Assembly (NCBI GenBank): GCA_023105745.1
Contig: JALGQZ010000007.1
Location: 53,549,569 to 53,613,568, forward strand
Length of the DNA stretch: 64,000 nt
DNA from: Austropuccinia psidii
Taxonomy: Eukaryota > Basidiomycota > Pucciniomycetes > Pucciniales > Sphaerophragmiaceae
Reading direction: 5' to 3'
A program made the position numbers and the translations under genes. Within the stretch, counting starts at the first letter, position 1. Every line of letters starts with the position of its first letter. Below are positions 48,600-61,830 of this stretch, piece after piece. The notes below the pieces were generated by a model. It worked only from the letters and a program-made list of their open reading frames with translations. It was not told the DNA's origin and ran no database searches.

Positions 48600-49358
48600 G
48601 ATTTCAGGAATAAGACCAAAATGAAATTAATAGACTCAAAAATTTGAAGATTAAAACTTGAAGTCAACATCAAAATCAATATCAATTTCTTGAAGATAAA
48701 TCAATGAATAAAAATGAAATCTTGAGGTAAATCAATCAATAAAATGTCAAAATGAAATCTTTAACTCAATAAACTAATACGTCAAATCAATCAAATTGAA
48801 TGAAAGCTTGAAGTCAATGATTCAATATGTCAAATGAATCAAAATAAAAGATCTTGCAGAGGATCAATAAATCAAATAAATTCTTGAGGAAAAATTAATT
48901 TATGTCAAGAATCTTTATGTTCAAAATCAGCCGGATCAATGAAATCTGCAGTTCAATCGATTTTATGTCAACTGAATAAATCAAATCAAAATTAAAATCA
49001 AGTGATTTTTTCCTTAGAAATAAAAATGATTGAAGATAGAATCAACATGAATTATTATGTGAACAATGTGTCTGAGTAATTTTATGAGAATTTGAAAATG
49101 AATTAACAATGAAATGAAGCCTGAATTATGAATGAAATAAATTTTATTATTTTGATAAAGATTTAAAAATAGGAAAAGATAAAGATGGGTCAGCTTTTGA
49201 TTTTTCAAAATGAATAATTAATGAGAAAATATTGAGAGATTACAATGAATAATAAAGTTCATAAGCATTAAAGAGTCATAATTTCAATTAATTTAGTGAA
49301 TGAAATTATAAATAATGAATTAACAGAATGAAAATAAATCATCATTTAATTACTATCA
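48600..49358 (-). other. Element A leader
   Basis: Low-complexity AT-rich leader with TTGAT/ATCAA repeats like those of element C. The first 16 bases after the LTR (minus strand, from 49358 down) match the element C primer site at 13 positions. Confidence 0.7.
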
Positions 49359-50704
49359 TGTCACAGGGGCTCTTGGGGAAACAAAGAGTAGCCTGGCACT
49401 CATTAATCAGGAACTCACTTGGAAGACTCCAAAGAATAAAGAAGATAAAATAAAGAAATGAATTTTTCTAAGAAATATGCAGGATCAAAAGATGAGATGC
49501 AATAAGAGAGATAAGAAGCCAAATGGCCAAAGAGCCAACCAAGTAAGTACTTAATCACTGTTTCAACCTGCCAGAAGGAGCAATGGAATAAGTAAAGGAT
49601 ATGACCACCAATATCCACTGACTAGCAAAGAAAGAAAATAGAAGAGGTTCTAAATGACTTACTTGATAATATCAGTATTCAATTAACAAAAATGATAAGA
49701 TAAATAAAGATAAAATAAAATCAAAATATATTAGTTAACTGGGGGAACCCCCCCCTGGGTCAAAGCAGGCTGGTATATGTGAAACACTGGAAGCTTGACT
49801 CCTTCAGGCTGGAAGCTGGTCTGTATTGATTGTCTGAGGGAATGTATACCTGGCCAGATTTGGAAATGAACTGGGTTGAATGATATTCTCATGGTGTATG
49901 ATTGAAAATACAGGTCTTGGTGAATCCAGACTGTATTGAATGAATGTGGCTTTCAAGGTGGATTGATGAGCATTGAAACTTGACAGATTGGTTTTGGAAC
50001 TACCTCTTGAATACCCCTTGAGAATTAATTCCCAGTATTCCCTTAGAGGAATACTGTGAGTGAGAATATACAATGATGGCTTGATGGTGTCATTGATATT
50101 TGAGAGTAACACTTGCCCTTGAGCCTTGATGAATCCTCTGGATGATTTGATGCCTTAATGACCTTATGAAATGTTGAAATAACCTTTTTAAATTTGTGCC
50201 ATTGGATTGCTGGTGAAAAAAGATGCATAATGGTGTATAACACCATTTATGGCAGTTTTGGTTATTGGAGGGTGAAAGTGGCCAAAGGTCTTTTGGAATG
50301 ATTCAAGGAGGATATGAGTGAGAAATGGGCTTTGAGTGGCTTCAAACTGGCAATTAAGCCCCCAAATGGCCATATTAGGCCATTTGGGCATATTCCCCAT
50401 ATTACATGGGAAAATGGCATAAAATGCAAAGAAATGTGCAAATCTATATATAAAGCTTAAAAATCCAAATACAGGCTTTTGAACTGTGTTTTCCCTGTTG
50501 ACTGGAAATACATAAGATTTCCCAAAAGCAAAAACTGCCAAGGGCCCAAGTTGGCCCCATTGAGTGAAATGACCATAAAAGGCCAGAAAAGATGACATGG
50601 CCAAATTGGCCAATTATTATGAATATGGCCAAATTGCAATAAATTGGATATGAGATGTATATGCCATATGGAGGTACAAGAGTTGAATTGCCATGGCTGT
50701 GACA
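49359..50704 (-). repeat. Element A 5' LTR
   Basis: 1346 bases, TGTCACAGGGGCTCTTGG...CATGGCTGTGACA on the plus strand. Followed by CTAGC, the target duplication. Shorter than the C LTR by deletions in the GGCC-rich half. Confidence 0.93.
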
Positions 50705-51636
50705 CTAGCATAGAAAATGTCATATATAGTTCTATGAACCATTATGCATCATTTTTCCTCAGGAGTTCATTGTTGATGTTTTAAGACAAAATTTCTCCAT
50801 ATGAAATACTTCACCCCTCCTAAAGGCAGTTTTGAGGGGATGGTTCATGGATTCCAAGTTATCCTCAAGGGGCTAATGAGTAGGACTTCATGGGGACTAA
50901 TCAAACAAACTAAGAGCCTGGCGACAGCAGTTATTTAGACATTCATGTATGCAGTATTTCCCCAAGGGAATACTGTGTATTTTCAAGGGGATATTCAAGA
51001 GCAAGTTTAAAATCAGTTTTAAAACTTGAAAAGCTCCATAAATAAACCTTGGAAGCCACATTTATTCAATACACTCTTCTTCCATAGAAGCCTTAATTTT
51101 AACTGTGGACCCTGGGAAGATTATTGAGCCCAGTTAACTTCCCAATTTGGCAAGGTGTATTTTCCTCAAGAATTCAATGAAGCTTCAATGTTTTATAAAG
51201 AAAGGTTTTCACCTTAAAGAATTAAATCTTTCAGTTTTTCACATATAATAGCCTCACCTTCAGCCCTGGGGGGATTTACCCATTTAATTAATCTACCAAG
51301 ATTTATTCATAAATTTTTTTATCCTGATGGGCAATAGTCATATCATCAATTCAGTTGTTTGCACCCCTTATTTTCCTATTAAGTGAATATCAGTGGTCAT
51401 ATCCTTTATCAATCTGTTTTTCCTTCTGACAGGTTTAAGAAGCTATTAAGGACTTACTTGGTTTGCTCTTTTCTATTGGCTTTTTCTTATTTTTATATAA
51501 CTTCATATTTTCATTCTACTACTAAAGAAATATGTTCAGCTTATTATCTTCTTTAATTTTTTGGAGTCTTCAAAGTACGTTTCCTGATTCTGGAGTTCCA
51601 GGCCACTAGTTCTTTCCCCAAAAAGCCCCAGTGAAA
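50705..51636 (+). mobile_element. LTR E, right part
   Basis: Continues LTR E after the insertion of A. ATTATGCATCATTTTTCCTC, GACAGGTTTAAGAAG and the final AAAAGCCCCAGTGAAA correspond to positions 28900-29826 of the element C LTR. The last bases GTGAAA replace GTGACA. Confidence 0.75.
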
Positions 51637-54600
51637 TTTTTTCATTTTCTGATGATGGAATGAAACTTTTTCTCATAGAATCTATACTATTGTGGAATAC
51701 CTGTGCCATTTTGTATTAATGGACAAACCCAGAGGGTAATTTTCAACTTTTTCAATAGGTTTGAATTCCAATTTGACTTATCACCTCCTTTGTCAGAGGA
51801 ATATGAAGAAGTGATACCATAGAATATCAAATGCATATCTCTTGGTGGGGAAGTGAGCTTAATCTAAATGATCAATCCCATTGAACCAATCCACATTAGA
51901 AAAATGCAGTAAAAATCTAGGTAAAATGCTTAGTTCAAGCCAAATATAACCCTTAGTAAAGAAAATTGAAGCTACAATTTTTAGTACAACAATAATGTGG
52001 CCATTGTGGTGTTGCAATTAAGACAATCCAATATTTAGGGTGTATAGAGAGGGTAAAATGATGTTAAAGCTAGATATAATAGCTTAGGAGAGGATCTCAG
52101 ACAGTAAGAGTACCACAGTAGTATTAAAGAAGCTTTAAAGAAATATTGAAGAAGCTAAACAAGGGTTTACTTCAGAAAAGGTACAGCTACAGGACATCTA
52201 GCTACATAGAATGATAAGATAATAACAGAAAGCTAGCATATTGTAGACAGGGAGATAGAAATTCCAGGTCTTTCAATTGATTAAATAATAAATCAAATCA
52301 TCAATGAGATCATCAACAAGGTATAATATATTATGACTAATCATGGAGAGAAGGATTCGAGGGTTTTCAATTGATTAAATAATCAATAAAATCAGACTAA
52401 GAAGATCAATTTATTACATGATAAATAATATGATCAGATACACAGCCCCAACATTTACAAAATAAAGACTTGAAAAGAAGCAAAAATCCAAGTCCCATTT
52501 TTTGATACCCTTATTCAGACTCTTAAAGCTATAAATAGAGTTCCCTCACCCCCAATCTCTTTTTCTTAATGGCCTGGAAAGAGGCTCATAACAAAAATGG
52601 AATTTATTAATTATTTTCTGAGGGAAACCTCTTCTTCCCATCCACATTATCCTATTCTTTTACAATTACATAGTAGCTATTCCATCCCCATTTCTAAGAT
52701 ATTCTCAGTAGCACTTTCTGAGTTACTTATATTGAATATTACTTAGAGGTTGAGCTCCTTCAATCAATAAAACCATCTCATTGACTATCTAAATCTCCAT
52801 TATTTCTCCGTAGTCATGGTCAGAAGCACTTTCTGAGTCTTTTTTCTAATTAATATTAGATGACAGCTGGTCTAAATTGATTAATCAATTAAAATAATTG
52901 AATATCCCCTTAATGCTTCTATCTCATTTCTAATCTTCTCAGTAGAAGCTCTCAGTATAATTTTCTGAGTTTTTTATAGATAATAATAAGTAAAAGTTGG
53001 ATGGCATTATTTCATAATCTAAGTAGGATATTGAAAAATAGTATTGTCTGTTATCCCAAATTATCATCAAAAAAAATCAAATACTAAAGAACTTTTATTA
53101 TTGATTATTAGCTATCACATATATCATCATCAGTATTATCACCAATATTGGAAATACCTCAATTTATTATGGTTATCAGTGAAGGGAATCAAAAGTGTAT
53201 TCTCCAGATTCATATATTTGTTTATTTTTGTGTATTTTCATAAAATATTCTTCTAGATTCTTTTTAATACAATTTTCTGAAATAACCACCATCAATAAAT
53301 AAATTCATTGTAAACTTGAATTAATATATTTAAGAATCTTAAGCAAGGGAAGTTCACATTATTATGACACAAGGAAAGAAAGGGTTACAAGCTGGAAAAG
53401 CAATCCAGAGCTTTTTTCTTGTAATTTTCCCTTCCAGGTTCTTTCCCCTTTATTAAAAACTATTGGATACCTTTTACTTCCTTTTTTCTTCTCAGATTTT
53501 TGATCCCATACTAAAACTAGTAGAATATCATTTATAAAAAAATGTACATCTTAATATACTTTAATCTCAAAAATTGAAATATTCCTCTCCAGAGGAGCTT
53601 GAAGAATACAAAATTGTGGGCAATAATATCTATCAGAAAATTAAAATTATGAGCTGTGTAAAAGAAATCACTATTTGAATATGGGCATTCTCTTAATTGG
53701 TTCCTTTGAAGAAAAAAAGAATAGAGTAATTGAATTAGGTAAGGATCCCCTTTTGAATGACGTAATAATGAAAAACTTCCAAAAATATTTTTTGTTGCTT
53801 GTTATTTTACTTCATTTTTTCCATATCTGATGAATAGATTTACTTTTGGTTCATTTGGAGAGAAATTGAAAATGGAAGTTAGGGCTGAAGAGAATACTAG
53901 TGGCACACTTGATTCATTTTATTATGATAAGGAGTATCCCTAATGAGTTTTATGAGGTTTGAAAGTAGATTATTGATTACAGGGTATGAGAAAAGAGAAA
54001 GTTAAGAGGGTAAATATCCATAAGACTCTGTGATAAATAGCTATCTTATGAAATAATAAAACAAGTGAAAAATATATGGAAAATGACCTAGAAAAGTGGA
54101 AATTATTATCATTCAGAACAAATAACATACAGATCAAAAAAACTGATTATTTAATATTCTTTCATGAGTAAATAATGGAAAATTAAATAATTTTTATATT
54201 TACTGCTTTATGAGAGGAATTATCCAAACAGAATCCAAGGAAACAATTGAAATATTTAAAATTCAGTAAGCTAATACTTCCAAAAACATCTTAATATGAA
54301 ACCATTTGGAAGTTGAAATTTCAAGAAGCTGGTTTGTAATAATCTTAGAGCCTGATTCTGGAAGTAAATCTTACTTTTCATCTTCATCAAATATGAATTT
54401 GGAAAGATAAATTAAGCTTTAATATTACAGTTCGTCAAATTTATCCCGTCAAAATTTATGAATCCAATAACAATTTATGATGAGCTTCCTGAAAGTCAGA
54501 TCATCCTGAATTTACTGCTTGTGGTAAATACAGCAAATTTATCTTACATATACTTACATTTTTCATAAATTTTTAAATAAATAAAATTGAAAACTAAGCA

Positions 54601-57600
54601 CACAAAATTAAGGCTCAAATATACTATACAAATAACACAAATTTGATCACTAAAATGGTAGCCTTTCCAATGTTAATATTACAAAATATTTATAATAAAA
54701 GTGAGAATTTGATTTTATCAATTATAAAAAATATTTCACTCAAGGGATAACAAAGTTTCATATATATATATATATATATATGAACTTGAAAGCTTTTTCA
54801 TTTATTCTTCCCATTTCCAAAACATATTTTGTTGTATCAACAGAAATTTCGGAGTATATATTGAATTTTTTCCATTTTTTTAGAATTTGGATTGAATAAA
54901 TCAAAGCTCCCCATTTTTAGAGCTTCCTATTTGTGCTTCGAAGAAATGAAGAAATTCAATTTTGCATCCCAAAAATATTTTTGGAAATCCAAAGAGGTAA
55001 TAAATTCAAGTTTGTGTTAATTCCAAGGCCATAAATCAATATGGTTACTGAAAAATATGTGATGATCAATGTAAAGAAATCCTTTTCCAGTATCCAAAAA
55101 AAGGCAAACAGAAGCCTCCCAAAGTTTTGAAAACTACTATAGACTCCCTTTTTCCACAAAAATATAGTAAATGTATCAGGTGTGGTTAAGTAGGAACCAA
55201 ATTTGTTTTGTCTTTTTGTGTCACAATGGTGAAAAATGAATATTAGTTTTCTCAAAATAATTTAAATAATGTAGCTTTGAGAATATGAAATTATTTGGGG
55301 CCTGAATTCGTAGCTTCTTGATCTTTATATATTGATTATTTCGAGATTCATGGATTCCTTTTCTGGAAAAAAAAAGAAGAACCGATTCTCAAATATAATA
55401 TATAATATTCTAGAACTAAGATAAGTACTTGTTACAGGTATGAAAACTTTTTAGAAGGTCACTTTCTCCTTAAATTCCTCTTTAACTCTAATTCCCTGTG
55501 CCATATTCTTTGAAAAAAATAAATCTTTGGCTTTCCTTCCCTTCTGGTAATATTAAATCATTCATTTCAATTTATTCTTGTAATTTTCTTTAATTAATGT
55601 TATTATCCTTTCAAATTTCAATATCAAGTTCTTTCATAATGTTTCTTTCCTCTTATCCACTCTATACATATATTCCTTTTCAATTATAATCTTCTTTTTG
55701 TCTACTTTATGGACTTTAAGAAATTAAATGATAATTTAAATCAAATTAAAAGAATTTTCTTCTATACTCACTTTGACATGAGCAAAGTGGCTACACCTGA
55801 CAGCAGGTGGTTCATTTGGAATTTGAGATTGGGAATAGATTGGATTCAGGTTGGAGTGGGACAGAAATTCAATTTTTAAATAGAAGTTTTGGAAGAAAAT
55901 CGAGCTACATATTGAAGGCAGAAATTGTAAATTCAATTTTCTTAATTTAAGCAGTTAATCAGGACTTTAAAAGATCAATAATTAAACAAAAAATTACAAG
56001 AAAAGTATTTCCATCCTACCCTTTTTTTGGTATTTATTATTACTGTTTATCATTTCATGAACAAAAATCTCACCTTTGACGTCTTTCTTGTAGACTCTTA
56101 CATATATATTCCAGTTTCAATATGAATTATCTCCCAATATCACTTATATAAATCCATAAATAAACATTATTAAAGTTGGAACCATTTATTTTGAAATAAG
56201 CTTCTTATTAAGGAGAAAATGGTTGGGGAATTTCCAAACAGATATATATTATAAAAAGATAGCCTAGCATAAAAGTGTTTTCTATTTTAAAAAGCTGTAT
56301 TATGTGAGAAATTATACTTGTTATTTTCATCCCTTCTTGAAGTAAGTCTTTATTTGAAATTGAAAAAACTGTCAATATTTATGAGAGAAAGTCATTCCAA
56401 GGAGTGGCCAACCAAAAGTAAGGGTATATCGAATTAATGGAACCAGCATTTAAGCCCATAATCTTTTTTGTAAGATTTTTTGGACTTATAGCCAGAGATT
56501 ATATACATTAAAAGCAGAATATTTGGTGTGAAATATTGAATTGGGGAATTTTTCATTATACAGTCCCACATTGTAAACTGGAAATCAATCTCATCATCAT
56601 ATAAAAAAATTTCTTCATAATAGCATATTTAATTATACAAATAATATATTTTAGGCTCACTGAATTTCTGAAAAAAACAATTTTTCTCTTTCTGGGTACC
56701 AATTTGGCTTTACTTTGAATATTGCTGTTGAAAAACCACAGATTTTGATATTTCCATATTGAACTAGTGGATCCTTTTAATATCTGAAAGGATGATATAA
56801 TGTGAGCTGTTATGTCAAGGAGAATGAGGTGGGAGCTGGATCAGGAAGTGAAGAAATCTCCAATGGCTAGTACCTCTAGAGCTTCAATTCAAGCATTTGT
56901 TTAAAATCTGAGGAAAGGTAATCTTCATTTATCACTATGATTTATGCCCATTTTCCTCACTTTTTTCTCATTTGAAAAAAGCTCATTAGGATGATTTTCT
57001 GTCATTTATTTTCAAATTATTCTGATTGTAATTTATATAGATCTTCCAAATTTCCTTTGAGATACTTGAAATTCAATCCATATTGTAATGATCAGGATAT
57101 ATGGAGGGCTCTCCATGCACTCAAAAGTTGGTTATTTTAGCTGAAATTTATGTTTTTGTAACTTCATGAATTTCAAGATAGCTCTTTTATTTTAATCCTC
57201 ATACAAAATTATAATATCAAACCATTAAAACAGATAAATAGAATAATTTTTTAATTTATCAAAATGTAATTTTTCTCAAAGTTATGGGAGAAATATTTAT
57301 GAATTCATATTAATTGTTGAATTGAAACTAATAAACACTTAATAGGTCTATTTTAAACACCTTAAATATTCATATCCATGAGGAAATAAAAAATTTAATC
57401 CAATTTATTCTAAATAATGGTAATACTATGTAATATCAAGTAAAAATTACCAAAATAAATACACTCTTTCTATTAAATTTCTTCCTCAAAACCTATTGAT
57501 GAATATTCTGGGAGGTCTTTGAAGCTGAACATAAATTGATAAGCCTATGAAACCTAGCAAAAACATAAAGGTTTAATAATCAGGCGTTTAGAAGTTTTTC

Positions 57601-58754
57601 TAGTCAATTTATATTTAGCTCTTTTAAGCTTTTTTAAAGTAGAATATGAGAAAGGTTCTTGTTTTCTTTATCAATATATTCTGAATAAAAGGATTTAAAA
57701 TTTCATCATGGTAATATTGAAAAATAAAATTCATCAGAAATAAGGTGAAATATTTTGGGAAGGAAGCTTAAATTAACACAAATATAACTTCAGATCTCAT
57801 TAGATTCAAAACATGGTACCACCCACTTCCCAAGGATTGACTTTTAATTACTGGAAAGCTCCAAAGAATTTGACCCAGATAAAATCCCTTTTTTGATTGG
57901 AATTTATGAACAGTGCCTTACCACAAAATATCATATTTTCAAATGAAAACTAGCTACAAAAGCTGTATTAAATATAAATTTAAATAATGAATCATATACT
58001 TTGATCTTTAAAATTTTTATGTGAATTTTAAATGTATATTTTCAAAAAACATATGCTTTTTGGTTAAGACTTTTAAGATTAAGTACTGGTATTACTCTTA
58101 GTTTTGACCATCTTTCAACATAATGATATTTGAAGAAGGATCTCTGGAATAGTTATCACAGATCACTGCAAATCATATCAGAACATATTCTTCAGAGATT
58201 GGATATATTTATCCTCATTTCTTTAAATAAAATAAACGTTTGATATCTTTCATGAGCTTTATCAGTAAGATACTGAATTAATATATCTCCTATCTATACT
58301 TCCAACATTTTTTTATAAATCTGTTTACTTGTTTTTGAAAGAGAAAAAAATACCAAACCCAAAAAACATATGCAAAACATATTCCTAAACGTCCTTTCTA
58401 GAAAAGAGCTCAAATATAAAGGTAAGATTTCCTAAAAGAAAAAAATTATGAAAATATTTGTAAGATGTGTGCTTAGTCTCTTTTTATTATTATAATTACT
58501 CTGTTCTTGTAGATTATTCTGAAATAAAACAGTAGAATTAGTTTTATTCCTGCTACTCTAATTTTATTTCTATTTTGCGCTTTATTGGCTCTTATTTCCT
58601 GGTGATATTTTATTTTTATAATTCTACTAATTTTTTCTTGTGAATATTTTTTGATATTTTCTGAACTTTTTTCTTTGGATTTATAGGCCCTTTAAGACCT
58701 GAGACTGCAAATAAACTGATATTTGTTTCCTTTGTTACAATATAGGTCCTCTAA
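51637..58754. other. AT-rich stretch, no recognisable gene
   Basis: Both strands hold only short chance open frames. At 51690-51750 a possible integrase scrap (INGQTQRV, like DGQTERVN) is visible. 52260-52410 contains a repeated CAATTGATTAAATAAT motif. 53361-53465 resembles 17885-17975. 54760-54781 is a (TA)11 run. Otherwise I see nothing. Confidence 0.5.
54760..54781. repeat. (TA)11 microsatellite
   Basis: Uninterrupted alternating AT/TA run of 22 bases. Confidence 0.95.
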
Positions 58755-59498
58755 TGTCAGCATGTGACTCAAAACCAGAGCACAAGCATGACAGCCAAAA
58801 TACCATAAACCAATGGTATAGCCAAGATACCACCAAAACATGGAGCTGAGCCAAATCAGCTCAAAAGGTATCAGAAGAAAGGGGAAACTCACCTCTTTCT
58901 GAAAATATAAGTCCCATCACCATAAGACAAGAAATAACAAAGTTATTCCTGCTCAAAGTTATTGCTGAGCATAAACCTTAATTTTCACCTCTCATCTAAA
59001 ATCTAGAAGGAGATGCTTAACCCCATCAAATGGGTATTCAAAATGAAGCTCTAAGCCAGGGCTATCCAATGGTATCAGCCAAACTGAGCTAGCACCAATA
59101 TTACTGGAGTTATGGTCAATTTCAGGCCAAATAAGGGTGAACAAAACATTCACCTCTCATCTAACTTCTACAGTTTAAGTGTGAGCTACTTGAAGTGGGG
59201 TCTTTTTGGAAATAGCACAATAAGGGCTATCTGATGGTGTGGTCCATTTTCCCATATCTCAACTATAACAGAAGTTATGGGGCAAATAAGCTCAATACAG
59301 CTTTTTGCCTATACCACGCAAATGTACAAAAATCTTGTACATGGGATAGCTTTGCCATATTTAATGATACCCATATCAAATGAGGTACCATTGTGTATAG
59401 AACATACAGGGATACCCACTGAACCAATTTTGAGGTTTAGATCTCAAGAATTGACAAAGTTATGGCTGTTTTAAGGTCAGATTTGCACCTACTGTCAT
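58755..59498 (+). mobile_element. LTR fragment H (B family)
   Basis: Starts TGTCAGCATGTGACTC and follows the reverse complement of the element B LTR for about 740 bases (shared AAAACATGGAGCTGAGCC and ATAAGGGTGAACAAAACATT). It stops at CACCTACTGTCAT, in the middle of the LTR, where the element F LTR begins. Element F is probably inserted into it, with the rest of H beyond the window. Confidence 0.8.
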
Positions 59499-60999
59499 TG
59501 TCAGCCTGTGACTCAAAACAGAGCACTAGCATGACATCCAACATACCATAAATAATGGTATGACAAGTATTGAACAAACATAGTCAATACAGGTAATAAT
59601 TAAGAGAAAACAATCCTCTTACATTAAACACCAACCTTATCCAAACAGAATAAGGAAACCTAGAGGAAAATAAATAAGTCAAAACCCTTATTTTCACCTC
59701 TCATATAACTTATGCATATTTAAGTTATCCTATACCAAAATGGTATTTTTCTTAAAGCTCACATAAAGAGCTACACAATGATATCATCCATGTTGTTGTA
59801 ACACCACTACAACTGGAGATACCATATAACCTCATTTGCAAAACCAAGTCCCCCTGAAAGTCAAAGAGGGCTTGTACAAAACTGTACAAAAGTATAACCA
59901 AATTAAAGATCTCAACAAGAGCTTCAATTTGAGATACCTTAGACCTCTGTATCTCTTAAATTGACTGAGGGATCTTGGTTCAAAGGTTTAATAACCAAAA
60001 TACAGATATTCTGAAAATAAGAAAATAAACAAACCCCTGTATCTTTGGCATACACTCATACAACTGTACAGTGTCATATACCAAACTGTAGGGCTCATCA
60101 AGCCCTACAAAACTGTATCATCAGAATACAGATATCTTCCAAACTGAAGAAGATATCTGGTATGGAAGTTTTTGAAGCCTCATACTGATGTACAAGAATA
60201 CATCCAAAACCTTAAAACCCTTATAACTTTTGCTATATTGAAGAAGGGTAAACATGAAGCATACCAAATTGAAGAGCTCATTAAGCCCTTCAATTCTGTG
60301 CCCTTAGTTTCTTGTTATCTCAAAAACTGACCAAGATATCTTGGTTGGAAGAATTTTGGCCAATACTGGCCTGTACCAAACCTGTACCAACCAGTACAAG
60401 TCTTAATACTCAAAATAATGGTTGTTCAAAGCTTAAACCCGCCCAGAATGACTAGTATTGGTCATACAAACACCAGAACAACGTCATCCAAGTGCTGACG
60501 TGGCAGGTGAAAAGTTTTTTCATCCTGTATTGATCCAGAATGATCATTTGTGGTCCCAAAACCACAATTCTGCCTCTACTGACGTCAGAATTGAGGATCC
60601 AGAACCACAGACTGGCCAATGGAGTGAAAATTTTCACTCCTCTGACGTGTGAAGAGTAAATAACTCTTGACAGTCTTGAAAGATATAAAAAGAAGGGTTT
60701 TTGCCTTCAAAAATCCTTATCTTATCTTTTTATTATATATTCTTACGTGACAAGACTGTTAATCATCAGTAGTGTCCTTAGAATACTTAAAGATATAATT
60801 AAATATAATTATTGTAGTGTCTCTTTACAGTCAAAGATATTAGAACATTGCAACCCAGGTCCTCAATAGACTCATCACCACTGTTACCACGTAGCAGTAG
60901 GACCTGAAGAATATTTTTATTACTTATTTTGACGTGTCACAGTCATAGTACTAGCTTGTATTTACTGTTTTTAAGCTTCTACATAGACTCACCCTGACA
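59499..60999 (+). repeat. Element F 5' LTR
   Basis: 1501 bases, TGTCAGCCTGTGACTC...CTCACCCTGACA. The inner edge is followed by the same 18-base primer-site candidate as in element B. Confidence 0.88.
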
Positions 61000-61000
61000 A

Positions 61001-61018
61001 TTTGGGGGCCTGGCCGTG
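61001..61018 (+). other. Conserved primer-site candidate of element F
   Basis: TTTGGGGGCCTGGCCGTG, identical to that of element B and likewise one base from the LTR. Confidence 0.65.
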
Positions 61019-61095
61019 GTTATTCAACCTTATTGGACGTATTTTGAACTGAATTAGGCGCAAAATTCAGCTATTTAAAAGGTATTTCACTACAA

Positions 61096-61830
61096 GTGAG
61101 TAAAATTTTTATTTTATTATCATTTTTTTTTATACAATTCTTTTTTTTACTCCAAAAATATATATTATAAAATATTTTTGTTGAGAATAAGAGTACATAT
61201 CCTCTTTATTTTTTTTTATTTATGGCAATAAATTCCACGAAATTTCATAATAATACATCTGTATTATTTAAATTTCAATATAAATAATAATATACAAACA
61301 GTATATTATTTATTTTACTATTATTTTTCACCAAAGTGCGTGAAAATTAATATATAAACATTTATTAATTAATAATTAATAAATATTAAATAATAAAATA
61401 ATTTTTTATTATTTTACAAGGAATATTTTAATTAAATATTTCCTTTAAAACAAGACATCACTCAAATTGACGTGAAAACTTGTAATTACTTGATATTTAA
61501 CTAATATCAAAGTCTTATAATAAATATTATTTATAATATTTATAATAAAAAATCAAATTTATTATAATTTAATAAATTTGACGTGTTTACACAAAAACAC
61601 AATAATATCCAAGTGAATCATTCACAAAACACTTGGATATTACAGTTTTTTCACTTATAAAACATAAGTGAAAAACTCAAAACTGTTATTTTTCAAACAA
61701 AAAACATATAAAAACAATAAAAAACATAAAAACACTTAAAAATTTCGAAAAATAACAGTAGAATTGAATATAATCATTTTGTTTTATCATAAAATACTGA
61801 TATACAATCTGAAATATCTTTTCTGAATAG
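61096..61830 (+). other. Intron 1 in the element F leader
   Basis: Donor ACAA|GTGAGT at 61096, acceptor GAATAG ending at 61830, and a CTGAT branch-like site near 61797. It is 735 bases, very AT-rich and without a gene. Removal joins the terminal A of exon 1 (61095) to TGGAAAAGG and makes ATG. The leader donor lies 78 bases after the primer site. Confidence 0.75.

Larger units (their letters stand above)
18407..50704 (-). mobile_element. Element A: degenerate chromodomain Ty3/gypsy, outer shell of the nest
   Basis: Two LTRs in the same orientation (18407-19843 and 49359-50704) bound minus-strand gag and pol remains of the element C family. The 5 bases before 18407 and after 50704 are both CTAGC, a perfect target duplication. 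Its pol is interrupted twice, by tandem element B (21158-42008) and by solo LTR D (44253-46416). Removing those leaves about 9.3 kb in the expected order: LTR, gag, protease, RT, RNase H, integrase, chromodomain, 3' untranslated repeats, polypurine tract, LTR. The LTRs differ by many substitutions and indels and every gene is broken, so A is clearly older than B and C. Confidence 0.95.
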
